Source: Ixodes scapularis
Taxonomy: Eukaryota > Arthropoda > Arachnida > Ixodida > Ixodidae
Assembly (NCBI RefSeq): GCF_016920785.2
Contig: NW_024609846.1
Span: forward strand, 82,779,816 to 82,843,815
Length of the DNA stretch: 64,000 bases
Direction of reading: 5' to 3'
In this document: one piece after another, positions 37,001 through 49,000 of the stretch
How positions within the stretch are numbered: the first letter of the stretch is position 1
Layout of the letters: every line of letters begins with the position of its first letter
Translations under genes and position numbers: made by a program
Notes under the pieces: generated by a model
Told to the model about the DNA's origin: nothing
Seen by the model: only the letters and a program-made list of their open reading frames with translations
Databases searched by the model: none

Positions 37001-40000
37001 GTTAAGTATATTTCCGGCTGAATTCTGGATAATATTGCTTTGTACAGATCTATTAAAATCAATAAAATCTAACAGGCTCGATACTTTCAGGCTGGTGACC
37101 TTGCTTGCCAACGAGTCAAACAGTCAACCAGTCAATTTCTGGTAGATTAAAATCCCCATATATCTGAACACTGAACTTCGTTATATAAAGCTGTTGTTCT
37201 AGATTTTGAAAGTGACATGCAAAAACCTGTGATTCAGAGTGCTTGCAATGCACAAAGTAGGCTGCTTGGAATTTTCTCTTTTGAGAGCAGCTTTTCGTAT
37301 CGCAAATGGTTTACCGCTCCTTCGTGATGTGCGGTGCTGACGAAGGAATTGTCACTCGAGGAACAGCGAAGGTAAGACGTAAAGGGTGCGAAGTAACTGG
37401 TTATCGATTGTCTTCGTGTAACATCTCAGTGCTGACGACGAGAAGACTGAGTGACTGCTTTCGAAGCGCCATTTTCTTGGGGGAAGCCGGCTTCGGAAAT
37501 AAATGCAGTTCGCGGAACGCTTGTTTTACGCTTTTATTTGCTCCTCCTATTTCCCAGTACAAAGAACGTAGCGTCCTCGTTAAGCCTGGTTCAATCGATT
37601 TGCTTGATTCGGGGATGCCATAAAAAGACGTAGACGACAGAAGAACTTTGCTCCCCTGCTTTCAGGGACAAAAGTTCCTCCCTTTCTGAATAAACATAGG
37701 TTACAAGAGCGTTTCTCCCTTTAGAGAGAACTATATAAACCCTTTTTCTAAGAGAGTAGCCATAACGAGTTGTGTGACGTGCTGAGACAGAAAGGTGTTG
37801 GCGCGGCCCACAGGCCGCGCAGAGCAGTACTCGATTTCTGAGCCCCGAGTAACTGCAGCTGAACCCGCCCTGCAGATAAAAAGGTGTTGCTTTCGGTGCC
37901 AGGCCTGGATCGTCCTTCTTTCGGGTGAGCTCGATGCACCGGTCTATAAAGGCGTCAGCGCGACGTGTGACTCGGTAGCGCACTATTTGCGCATCGCGGA
38001 GGAGGAAAACCGGCTGGCGGGGATGCGGGAGTAGTTCCTGGCGCAGTCTTAAACTTGACTTTGACAACAGAGCTTTTATTCGTGTAGGCCAGGAGCCTCC
38101 GAACCCCTATTCACCGGGCAAGATACGGCACGCAGAGGCCTTCCCATCGGCACGCGGCTGGCCACCGCCCTTGAAACGACGACCAGCTGACGGCCCATTT
38201 GCAGTAGACTCGCTGGCGCAAAAATAAGGTTGTGTAAAGAAACGGCGCCGCGACGCTCACCACACGCTTCGTATTTGTTTTTCATGATCTTATCTATCTG
38301 ACAGTTGCGTGTCATTTTTATTGCATATTGTTATCACCGGCATCTCCACTCTTGGTTCCCTGCTCCGTGTCACTGTAACTAGGTTAAGATTATTTGGCGT
38401 TCTCACGTAGAAATAATCATTTATATTTGCACATGGAAGGGCGCAGGTGCTGTTGTGCGAGCTTTGACAGATAGATAGGTGAGAACCGTTACGCAGAGCG
38501 CCTGCCAGTGTCATGTGCCAAGTGTCATGTGTCATAAGTATCGCGTACTTTCATCATCAGTCGAACCATTCTCATTGGCCTTCTGCGCTCTGCGTATGCA
38601 ACGTTCCTATGCGCTTTGATTTATACCCGGTGAGTTTTCTAGGCCACAATTATTAGCTAAATAATAAATTATGCTACATATTGACGAGGGTAGAAAGTTG
38701 GGCAAGTTGGTGATTCCCAGACAGCACACGACGTCGGGCCAACATTGGTATTTAATGGGCAAACAATGGTCCAATATTGGGCCAATGTGGCCATCGTAGA
38801 ACCACTATTGGTGGTACACTGGAATATACTGGCCAACGTTGGCCTGACTTGACCAACGGCTCACCAACGTTGGTAATCGATTGGCTTAGGCTGGCCAACG
38901 TTGGCCTACCTCAGCCAATGGCTTACCAACGTTGGTAATCGATTGGCTTAGACTGGCCAACATTGGCCAACCTCAGCCAACGGCTTAGCAACGTTGGCAA
39001 TTGGTTGGCTTAGGTTGGCCAACATTGGCCTGTCTTAGCCAATTGGTTACGAACATTGGTAATCAATTGGCTTAGGCTGGCCAACATTGGTCTATGTTAG
39101 CCAATGAGTTGCCATCATTGGTAATCGATTGGCTAAGACAGGCCAATGTTGGCCAGCTTAAGCCAATCAATTACCGACATTGGTAATCGATTGACTTAGG
39201 CTGGGCAACATTGGCCGGTCTTAGCCAGTGGCTTACCAATGTTATATATAATTGGCTTAGTTCTTTTAATGTGCTGATCGCGCACGCTGAGAACAATCTC
39301 TAGCTATGCCTCCGGGGGGAACGATTCTTTTGTTTTCACACGCAGAGCAAGTTAGCAACTGAATTAGAACGCTGTATGCATTGCGAGCTGTAGCAAGTTT
39401 GAACCTGCACGCAGAAAAAAACTGTGTTCGGTGACAGGTTAAAAATAAACGCTGGGGGGGAGGTCGACTCCTCCTGATCTTTCGATCTACAAATATGGAA
39501 AGAGATGGGAGGAGCTTCTACCACCTGTCACCGACTATAACTAACACGCGTCTTCCCAAAACTGATATGCTTAGTAAATTCCACATGAAATACAAAATGC
39601 ACGCTTCCTTCGATTTGTGTATATGTTTATACGGCAAAAAGCATAGTGCCTCTTCTCTTATGCCCATTTAGCGACGCAGCCGGGAAACCTTTCCTAAGAG
39701 GGGGGGGGGGGGGGGGGGGCGGCAGGGTTCAACCCTGAAATTTCCACCCGCCTCCCCAACCTAGGACACGGGTGTATTGTCAGCTGTATGTGATCCTGAT
39801 AATCTCAAGGCAACCCGCTTTGCTCAGCCGCAAAACGCGGCCTATAATTCAGACTGAACCGGACAAAATTAAAAAATAAATAAAAAGCACTAATAATTTT
39901 AGCAAAAAAATAAAACCTTAAACAAATATCCAGCGACTGATTAAGCAATTACATGTCTTCACGAATAAAAAAATTGCGTTGAATTAACATCTCGAACACC

Positions 40001-43000
40001 CTATGTTTGAGGTAGGAGGTGACATAAAGCTGAAGTGCATTTCAATCTGCAAAGAAAGGTTATCACGCAACATATAACAGAAGAAGCTGAGCATTATGCC
40101 TGCTTGCCCAAAAATGACTTCAAAGTGCATACAAAATACGGCAACTGCAGTACTGACTACGGTAGTGACAACGCCGTCAGAAATATAAGCTGTAACAGAG
40201 CCAACGGGTTACCAAAGTTGGCAATCGATTGGTTTAAACTGGCCACCAATTGCCTGTCTTAGCCAGTGGCCTACCAACGTCGGTAATTGATTGGCTTAAG
40301 ACCGGTTCACACAGTTGCGTTTGACTGCGTTTGACTGCGTTGCGGCAGCGAGACACCATGACATTCCTGCTGCTTATATCGCGTGCCAAGAAGATTCCTT
40401 GAATTGGATTCCACGCTTCATACGAAGCACAGATGTGCCGGCATGCTTTCGGTTTTCGCCGCAACGCAGTCAAACGCACTCAAACGCAAGTGTCTGAACC
40501 GGCCTTTAGTCTGGTGTGATGAGCGATCTCGCGACCAGCGATCCCGCGACCAGCCGAAGAGGACGAGAAAGAAGAAGACGAGGTGGGGGCATGCGAGGAG
40601 CGCGAGAGGGGATTCGGGCGGTTGACAAAGGACGGTGCAGACGCGACCTGGCCGGACCTCCGTCGGCGTGACCAGACGTCAAGAGGCCCGACCCACAAGC
40701 CACTTCTCACGCAGTCCGGGCGCCAACCTTCCGGAGGTAGACAAGACTGCATGCGTGGCGCAGTTGAACACCCGCTGCCACTCCGTGCCACAGACGTTCT
40801 GGGCCTGACTCAAGCCTTCGGCCAACGCCCAACTGCCTCGTCGCTACGTCCTTCGGCCCAGACCTTGGCGCACACCTGGTCATAGGCTGCCACCGGCGTA
40901 CGGGGCCTGATTCAAGCCTTCGGCCATCGGTCAACTGCCTCGTCACTACGTCCGGACCTCGGCCCTGACGTCGTAGACCCCTGATCATCGGCTACCACGG
41001 GTGCTACGCCGCAAGGACTGAAAAGTCGTGAGCGAGGGACTTTTTAGGGGACACTCAAGCGTTAACATTTGTTGAAGTGCTGCTTGGGAGCGTGCTTCAC
41101 TAAGACCAATGTGGGTTTGGAAGCGTTGATCTTTGACCTTTGGATCTTTTCGTAGATGCCATCAGTGCGAAGCTAACAATTGAAGAATCGGCAGCTTAAA
41201 AATGGTGCTGAAGTGGCTGCCAGGGTCTTGCGACAGGGGAGGCTGCAGGAAGAGGCGCTCGGAAGCCGTAATGGCTCCCCAGCCCCAGGACTCGCCCCAG
41301 GACCTTCCCCAGGACCAGGCATAGGCTCCCCGCTGAGCTTCCTCCCTAGCCCCTTTCAAAAAAAGTTCCGAAAAAAGTATTAATTGATCTTGAATTAGTC
41401 ATTTGCTCGCCAGATAAAATAGTGCACAGACAAAGCATAGGAGGACCTTGCCATTTGTGCCCAGAATGTTTTTCTTGCAGTGGGCTGCTAATAAGAAACA
41501 GGCCAGGGGTTCTTAAAACCCAATGTTGGAATAACCAGGATTTAAACACATTGCCATCATTGCATAGCCAGCATTAAAGATATGGCATTAACACTGGGAC
41601 ATCCCAATGAATCAGCTTGACTGACGATAACGGCCTATTCAATGATTGAACTTGTGTACCAATGATGGCATAGCCATTGAATTAGTGTAAAAGCCAAAAT
41701 TGGCATAGCCAGTGACATAGTGTGGATGCCAACGATGGCTGAAATATTGGTTTAACGATGGCCTAAAAAAGGTGCCAATGATGGCTGGATCATTGGTTGA
41801 ACGATGGCCCAACGTTGGCACCAATGACGGCTGGAAGGTTGGTTGAACGGTGGCCCAACGTTGGTGCCAATGATGGCTGGATCATTGGTTGAACGATGGC
41901 CCAACGTTGGTGCCAATGGCTGGGCCAACATTGGAAGAAGTTGCGCTCGGCCAGAATACCAATGTTGGACCAACCTCCGGAGCCAGCGTTTGCCGTTGTT
42001 GGCCCAATGTAGGTCCAACATTGGTGTGCTGCCTGGGTTCATGATGATCAAAAAGCGGATCAAGACGACGGACCCAGAAGAACACACAGACACAGCGCTG
42101 TGTCCGTGTCTTCTTCTGTGTCCGTCGTCTTGTTGCGCTTTCTAATCATCTACATATTAAACTCGCAAGTATTGGAAGTCTGGTAGCAAGTTTTATTATT
42201 CGCATTTAGGTGTCCTGCTAATACACCTTTTTGATTATTTTGATATTTGATTGCACTTTTATTCTCTGTGTGCAAGTGCGTATCTAAATCTATTTATTAA
42301 GTGATTTTTACTTATTTATGTTTTCCTGTTTATTACCTGGCCCTCGACACCGCGACAGACACCCAGTCCGCAACTTAGCGATAAATTTTGAATACTCCTG
42401 GTGTAGATTTACTTCGTTTCACCTTACGTCCAGACGCAGCCGACGCTACGAGCTGATGGGTCCGATCAGACAGCGTCAAAAGCGTACCATCAGGGTGTTC
42501 GGCATGTTGATGTACGTGCCATATAGCATCAGTGAACCAATCATAAACATAAACGGCATATTGACTTGCGCTTTCGGCGCTGTTTGATTGGTCCCATTAG
42601 CTCGTAGAGTCGGCCGCGTCTGGACTTAGCTGATAGGAAGTATAGCTGCATCACGAACATTACGACGTGAGCCCTATTGAGGATTTTGCTTATACGAGTA
42701 AGTACCAAGCCCTGAATTTTGGAACCCAGGTTGGCGCGCCACATCAGCCCATTCTGTTACACCGCTAGCTTCTACCTCAATCTTGTGACGGAAGAGAACC
42801 GCCCGAAATTCCGCCTGTGTTCGTTCGTGCATGCTGTGCGGCACTCTGCATCTCCTTCGATAAAAGCGCCTACATACATTTGAACACATACACCCGAACG
42901 AGAAATGCGGAGGCACTTGGCTGTAATACCCTGTGGAGACTCTGATATTCTTCGGAAGAGAGGTGCTGCGCATTTTCAGAGCGCGTTCCACAACCCACCA

Positions 43001-46000
43001 TATACTCCGTTCACCCTTAAGCTGAGACTGCAGCCAATTTCACGAGCACGAGAGCTCGAAGTCGTTGCTTAGAAGCATTCTTCCGGATGAACGAGCGCTC
43101 GTGCCAGAAATGCGCGTCTCAAGACCAGGAAGGTGGGCTAGCTCGCACTTGTATGTTTGGTTGCAGACTCAGCTTAAGTAAGAGCAGAGCATAGACAACG
43201 ATGGCATCGCGCAGAAGACGATTTTACCGGAATGATCTACAGTACCAGGCACGCCGAAGGCGAGCAGTCCGAGGCGGTAGTTGGGCGCCACCACTACGAC
43301 GCCTCCGACGGCGGCGAAGGCGCTGCCGTCGTACCAGTCCCCACCGCCTCGGGAGAAGCCCAGGCTGAAGAGGAAGAGCAGCACGGTTCGCACCCCGGAG
43401 CACGGCTCGACGCTGATGTGGCAACCGGACGCCGGCGACCAGATGTTCAGGTACAGGCAGTTTTCCTGGCGCAGTTGGTCCGTGTAGTTTAAGGGCGCTT
43501 CTGCCTTGGGCTGAGGACACCTGCGGTCGGAAAGACGAAGATGGTCTTGCGACGACATATGCCGTAAAAAGGGGGACACACCGAGCGGACCTCGGTTTTC
43601 ATTAATCCGGGCCCGCGGGCGTCGAAACGAGGAAAGCATGGGTGTGAGGAATAAACTAATTCCACAGGGGGTACTGTAGCCAAGCAGGGTTAGTCCGTGT
43701 CTCCTTCGTGTGCTTTGTTTGTCCTCTAAAGCAAAATGTGTGACGCACATGCCCTGGTTATTATGTAAAGCATATTTTATTGGCCGCACTTGTGTTTCTA
43801 GTTCCGCGAAGTTTAGGCGTCACGTTTCTCTAATGTTGCATGCCGCGATCCTGGTGGTTGGTATTGGAAGTTTCGACGTAAAGTACGAGCGAACGCAACT
43901 TTTTTTGTCGTCGCAGGGTACCCAACTCAGGTTGCTGAGGTTTCTGTGTACTGTCAAGCTGCAGAGCAACACACAGCAGAACAAGCGTTCGCCATATCCA
44001 CCACCGCTATTTTGACACCGCTAAGATCGTGAGTTTAAAAGCACCATGGTAAACTTCCACCAGCTCGCCTCCACACTGAGTGTAATAACTATAGGTTCAG
44101 TGTTTTCTGTATTTATTTTTCTTCCAATTCGAGGGTCATTTATCGGTGTATATTTTTCCTTTTAATCGGTGTTTTCCGGTGTCTAGTTTCTATGCGAGAG
44201 AGAAATCGGTGTTTATCGGGCTTGTAACGCGACTTTATACTTACTGGAGAAAACCTAATTTATAACTCACCTGAAATAACACAACTTCATTGAACACGTA
44301 CCAAACACTTTACACAATTAATGAATGCACCAACAAGGGAAAATAAAAACTGAAACGCGACGCTTCCATGAGCATGAAATTCATACTTAAACTTATTGAA
44401 AACAAATAGACCGATCTATACCAGCCAGTTTGACTACGCCGCCACTGCCCCAATGCATCGAGGGAACTTCGGTCTTTCTGCACGTGCAATAACCATGGTG
44501 GGACTCCGCGCTTGTAAAGCATGAGACTGCACGAGTCCTCGCATGCACGGCCGTCTGCCTACCGTGAACTAAAGTTATGGCGGCGTCACGCATGCGCCGA
44601 ACACTTAGTGAGATCGGTTTATTGACATGTGAATTGTGAGAGATTTGTCAGCCATTAGAGCACGCTCCTTGCGGCTTAGGAAACGCAGGCCACTAAACGC
44701 ACGTTCTACGTTTGCGCTTCACATCACGATGCATGGGAAGAAAATTGAGGGAAGCTTTTGACAAGGCTGACCATTCTTTGCTGTGCGCTCTCCATAAGCT
44801 GCCAATGCAAACTTCAGGGGAATCAGGGGAAAGCGGTTCACCCTCCTCGCCCACCTCCCAATCCTTACGCGGCGCAGGGGGGGGGGGGGGGGGGGGGGGG
44901 GGATAATCGCTTCTCGGGAACCCTACAAAAGTACAAAGAGAGGCTTAATTACACCCCCCCCCCCCCCAAAACAAAAAAAATCAATTTTTTTAGGCGATTT
45001 TTATGGTGGGGAATACTACCCAATTAATATTTTGCTACAGAGTCGCGTATCTTTTTAATAAAGCCAAAAAACGCAACTGCTCGAAACTGAAACCGAAACC
45101 CCTGCACCGCACGGAGAAGTGGAGAGGAGAGAGCGAGTGGTGGAAGTCACGTAACTACACCCGACCGTGCGATTGTTTTTTTTTTTTTTTCTTCCGGGTG
45201 CAGCAGACGAAATGCGTTGCGGGATCCGTTCGCCGTGCGATTCCTTTGCAGTTATGTACGTTCCGCTTGCTACTCTGTACTTCAAGATGAGTTCTTATTT
45301 TGTACATTGAAGTTTGGAAAATGAGTAGTGAGTGCCCGTGATGAATTCCCGTGATCGGCTCCGAAAAGAATACTTCCAAGATGGTGCGTGAAGAGCTACC
45401 TCACATGTCCTGCATCTGAAAGTGGCATTGTGCGGAAGTGTCAAAAATGGAATCCCATGCAATTTAGTTCAGCAACATATCGTCCACAACAATTTTTTTT
45501 TAGTGATAGCTGTAAAAAAAGAATATAATAATAAACGTAAACATCGCAAAATGTCTGAAAAAAAAAATGGTACGCTCACACTACGGATCGAACCCGTGTC
45601 CACTGCGTGTGAAGCGGACGTCTTTCGACTTAGCTAATGAAGAAACTCCTTCGTTTGTAGTAATGCAGCCAGTCGACTGTATGTCGGAAAGTTTGCTGCT
45701 GATTTCCCTCCAGTACATGCACTCCCGGCTTAAAGTCGGGCAGCACCGCGCATTGGCCACATTCGCACCTAGTAAAAAAAACGTACGCGTGCGTATTCGA
45801 CTCGATATATGTACTTCGTGCTTGACGTTTGAGCGAGCGATGTCTTTAGCCACGAGAAGGGACGACGGTTCGGCAACGTCTTCGTGCAATCGGCTTGCTG
45901 GTCGGGCGTATCGTACGGGATGAATATCAATTCTTTTGATCGGTGCAAAATTTCTCTTTCGAAGGAACACCGAATTCGCCGGTACCGTCAACGATAGTTC

Positions 46001-49000
46001 TGAACTAGAGGTCCCACACCCGTCGTCCGCTGCCACCCGCGAGTCCCACGAATTGCGAAACGACGCCATGTTGAGAATTATGCAGTGAACGCACAGAATG
46101 TTTCCGGTTGTCTGTGCAACTTTCTTTTTTTTTTCAATCAACGTATTCGAAGCTTTTTGTAAGCCACAAAAAATGGGTTTTATATTTGTTTTTTTCTATT
46201 TTTAGTATTGACTGTGTGCCTTCAATCACCCACGACTTTGATTCAATTAGGTGGTCGCGTCTAAACATTAGAAACGGCCCGTGACCCCGAAAAAGAGAGT
46301 AAGCGCGACTTAAACCGGCCAGTTCTCGATCGGCGGTTTTCGGGCGGAAAGAAACCGAATTTCTAGCCGCAAATTCTGTTCTGTGTAGTTGGGCTCTCAT
46401 ATGTCACGTACAACTAAAAACCTCGGCGAGCATAAATACCCTGTCAGTGTCCCTTTAAGAATCAGTTACTTTTGTTGAATTCTCCCACTCGAAGCCACTC
46501 AAAAATGCCACAAAAAAGGGGTGTCTTTTTTTCTTCCGCCCGTGGCGACTAATCATTTTTTTTTTTTTTTACTTTGCCGCCTAGTTTGCTTGTCGCTGGT
46601 GCGCTGGCTGCACCTCTAGCTGGTCTAGACGGTTCCGCACACATTGGGCGCGTTAAGTTAACGCGCTCGAGCGCGCTCTAGCGGTCAGAGTGCGCTCGAG
46701 CTAAACTAAACGACATCGTCTCACTTCCGGTGCACGGTGGCGGAGCGCGCTCCGCGAGCTCCGTCGTCGGCATAGAGATCATACATACTAACTCTAGAGG
46801 AAAAGGTCCGCCATTTTCCCACACATTCTGGCTGCCGCAAGCGGCGGATCATGCAGGCAGACCTTCTGGGTCCCAAACACGGTTACATCATCAGAGCAGT
46901 TTCGTGAACTTCAACAATTCACGAACTTACCGGTGGAAAGATATTCACGTTCCTTTCGAAGCTTTCTTTTTGAAAAGCGCGCAGATGTACGGCCTCGCGT
47001 TAACGCTAAACTAAACCATATACCCGGCCAGTGTTGCCAGATGGAGAAAAAAAAAGTCAGCAGATTGATCCCCAAAAAGTCAGTAGATTTGCACAAAAAT
47101 CAGTAGATTCTACGAAATATGTGTTTTGCCATGTTTTGCTATCTCCATTAATACACACTTCGAAGAAATAGTATAAAGTAACATGGTAATAAACACAAAT
47201 AAAAATGAAAGAAAAAAACAAGACCAGTTCTCGAGTAACTTTATATGAAGGACAAATTAAGATGGCTCCATAAATGTTTTTCTTTTAGTCATTATTGACT
47301 GTTTCGAGGATTATTCTTTGAAATGGAGACTGAGGCACTTTTGGGATCACAGATGAAGGCGACAGTGCGACTTTCACCTGTCGCTATTATTGAAACGAAA
47401 CCGAAACAAGACGCTCCGGCAAGTGCGCGCGAACATGTCAAATGGACGTCCTCTGCATGCTGCCATCTTTCCTTACTGGGCTGTGGGAGGTTTTTGAAGC
47501 AACGCTGTTGGTCCGGAGCACTGTTGAGGCTACGCGTCGTCTGCTACGGGCTTATTTCTTTTTCGCCTGACCCAAAGTTTACGTTCAAACGTGGAGAAAC
47601 TTCATTCGTTAGCTTTTTAAGCCACCGAGGAATAGGATTATATCATTTTCTTGCCACAGCCTGCCAAATAAAAGAAAATAACTGAAATTTGGATGTCGAT
47701 CCCATGCATTCCGCCCGCTCAACTCGAAGCTATTCTAGTAGATTGTATAGGAGCAGCCGAGAGTTCAGGCGCATGCGCAAACACCTCTCGCTCTGCGCCG
47801 CGGGCTGATTGGCTCACTCGGGAGAGGGACGTTACGGCGAGATCATAGGCTAGCCAAACTCTCTCCATATATGGCTGTGGCCCGGATGTCACCGTCGAAC
47901 CTGGTCGAACCTGCTCTGGGTGAATACATAGATGAATATACGGCTACGTCACTCGAATAGGACGGGCTTCTGGGCCATCTAGCCAGTGCTTCGTTTTTAA
48001 TTCTGGGACATTATGAGTAGGGGTGTCGCGAACTTTTGTCGAACCAGATTTTTAGGTCGAACTTTCGGGGTTCGACTGGGTCGAACCGGTTCGACGAACC
48101 TTCGAACTTTTCACCAAATTCGACCGGTTCGACTTTGTGGACAGTGTGGCCAGACCTTGATACAAGCATGTCTATGTTTGGCGAATGTTTTTTTTAAAGA
48201 AAAGGGTTATTTCATTTTATAAACAGTTGCAATTAAAAGAAACTAATTCTAATCACTGAAAAGGTTAATAACTTAACTTTTTTGTACTGTAGTAAGTGAA
48301 ATCACCAATCGGCGCTGCCCTTAATTTATCCTTTAGCCATTACCGTCCAATCCGAAGCCAACTGGCCAGCCTGTCGCGCATGCGCACACGAGTCGAACCT
48401 CAATGCAAGGTTCGTCGAATTTTTCACTAAAAGTTCGAAAAAGTCGAACCTGGTCGAACTCGAACCACGGCCGGTTCGCGACACCCCTAATTATGAGTTT
48501 CCTTTGATGGGAAACACTGGGAACTGAAGGGGCCATATAATAAATTTTTAATATGTTTACTAAAAAAAATTCCGTAGATTTTCTTGTTTTTCAGTGAATC
48601 AGTAGACCCGGAACAAAATCAGTAGATCTACTGATAAATAAGTAGACCTGGCAACACTGTACCCGGCTTCGCCAGTGGGGCGCGGCTGGGCGCGGTTGAG
48701 GAATACGAAACTGCGCAACCACCAGATTTCCGAGATTTCGACAGAAGGGAAGTTAATGCAGCGTGATGACTTTATTGCTTTTTATAAGCGTTAGAATAGC
48801 TCATAATTTAGTTTACGACGTTAAATTATCACTGTTTATATTGCTAAGAGTTTTCACTCTTCGCGTTACCATGGCAACGTTGCTTTCTTTCTCTCGTGTT
48901 CTGTCGCTCTCTTTTGCGTTCGTTCACTCGGGACCCAGGATGTCGGCGCACGGGATTTGCCACTCCTCCTCACCCACCTTTACCCCCCTGGTCGTCGGAG

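Larger units (their letters stand above)
38716..42037. mobile_element. 3.3-kb TIR element with minisatellite ends
   Basis: Ends CCCAGACAGCACAC (38716-38729) and GTGTGCTGCCTGGG (42024-42037) are inverted repeats with one difference. The flanks join into one copy of a dispersed repeat (TTGGTGATTC | TTCATGATGATC), showing insertion with a 3-4 base duplication. Both arms consist of repeated near-palindromes such as CCAACGTTGG and GGCCAATGTTGGCC. No transposase was found, and the superfamily is not assigned. Confidence 0.7.

Noticed and set aside
41752..42093. 113-codon frame rich in HWYSG/GPTL repeats
   Set aside because: It is a reading of the right-end minisatellite of the 3.3-kb element, not a protein gene.
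45581..46141. 186-codon minus frame
   Set aside because: It overlaps a tRNA-like SINE head and shows no domain, so it is probably a repeat read through.
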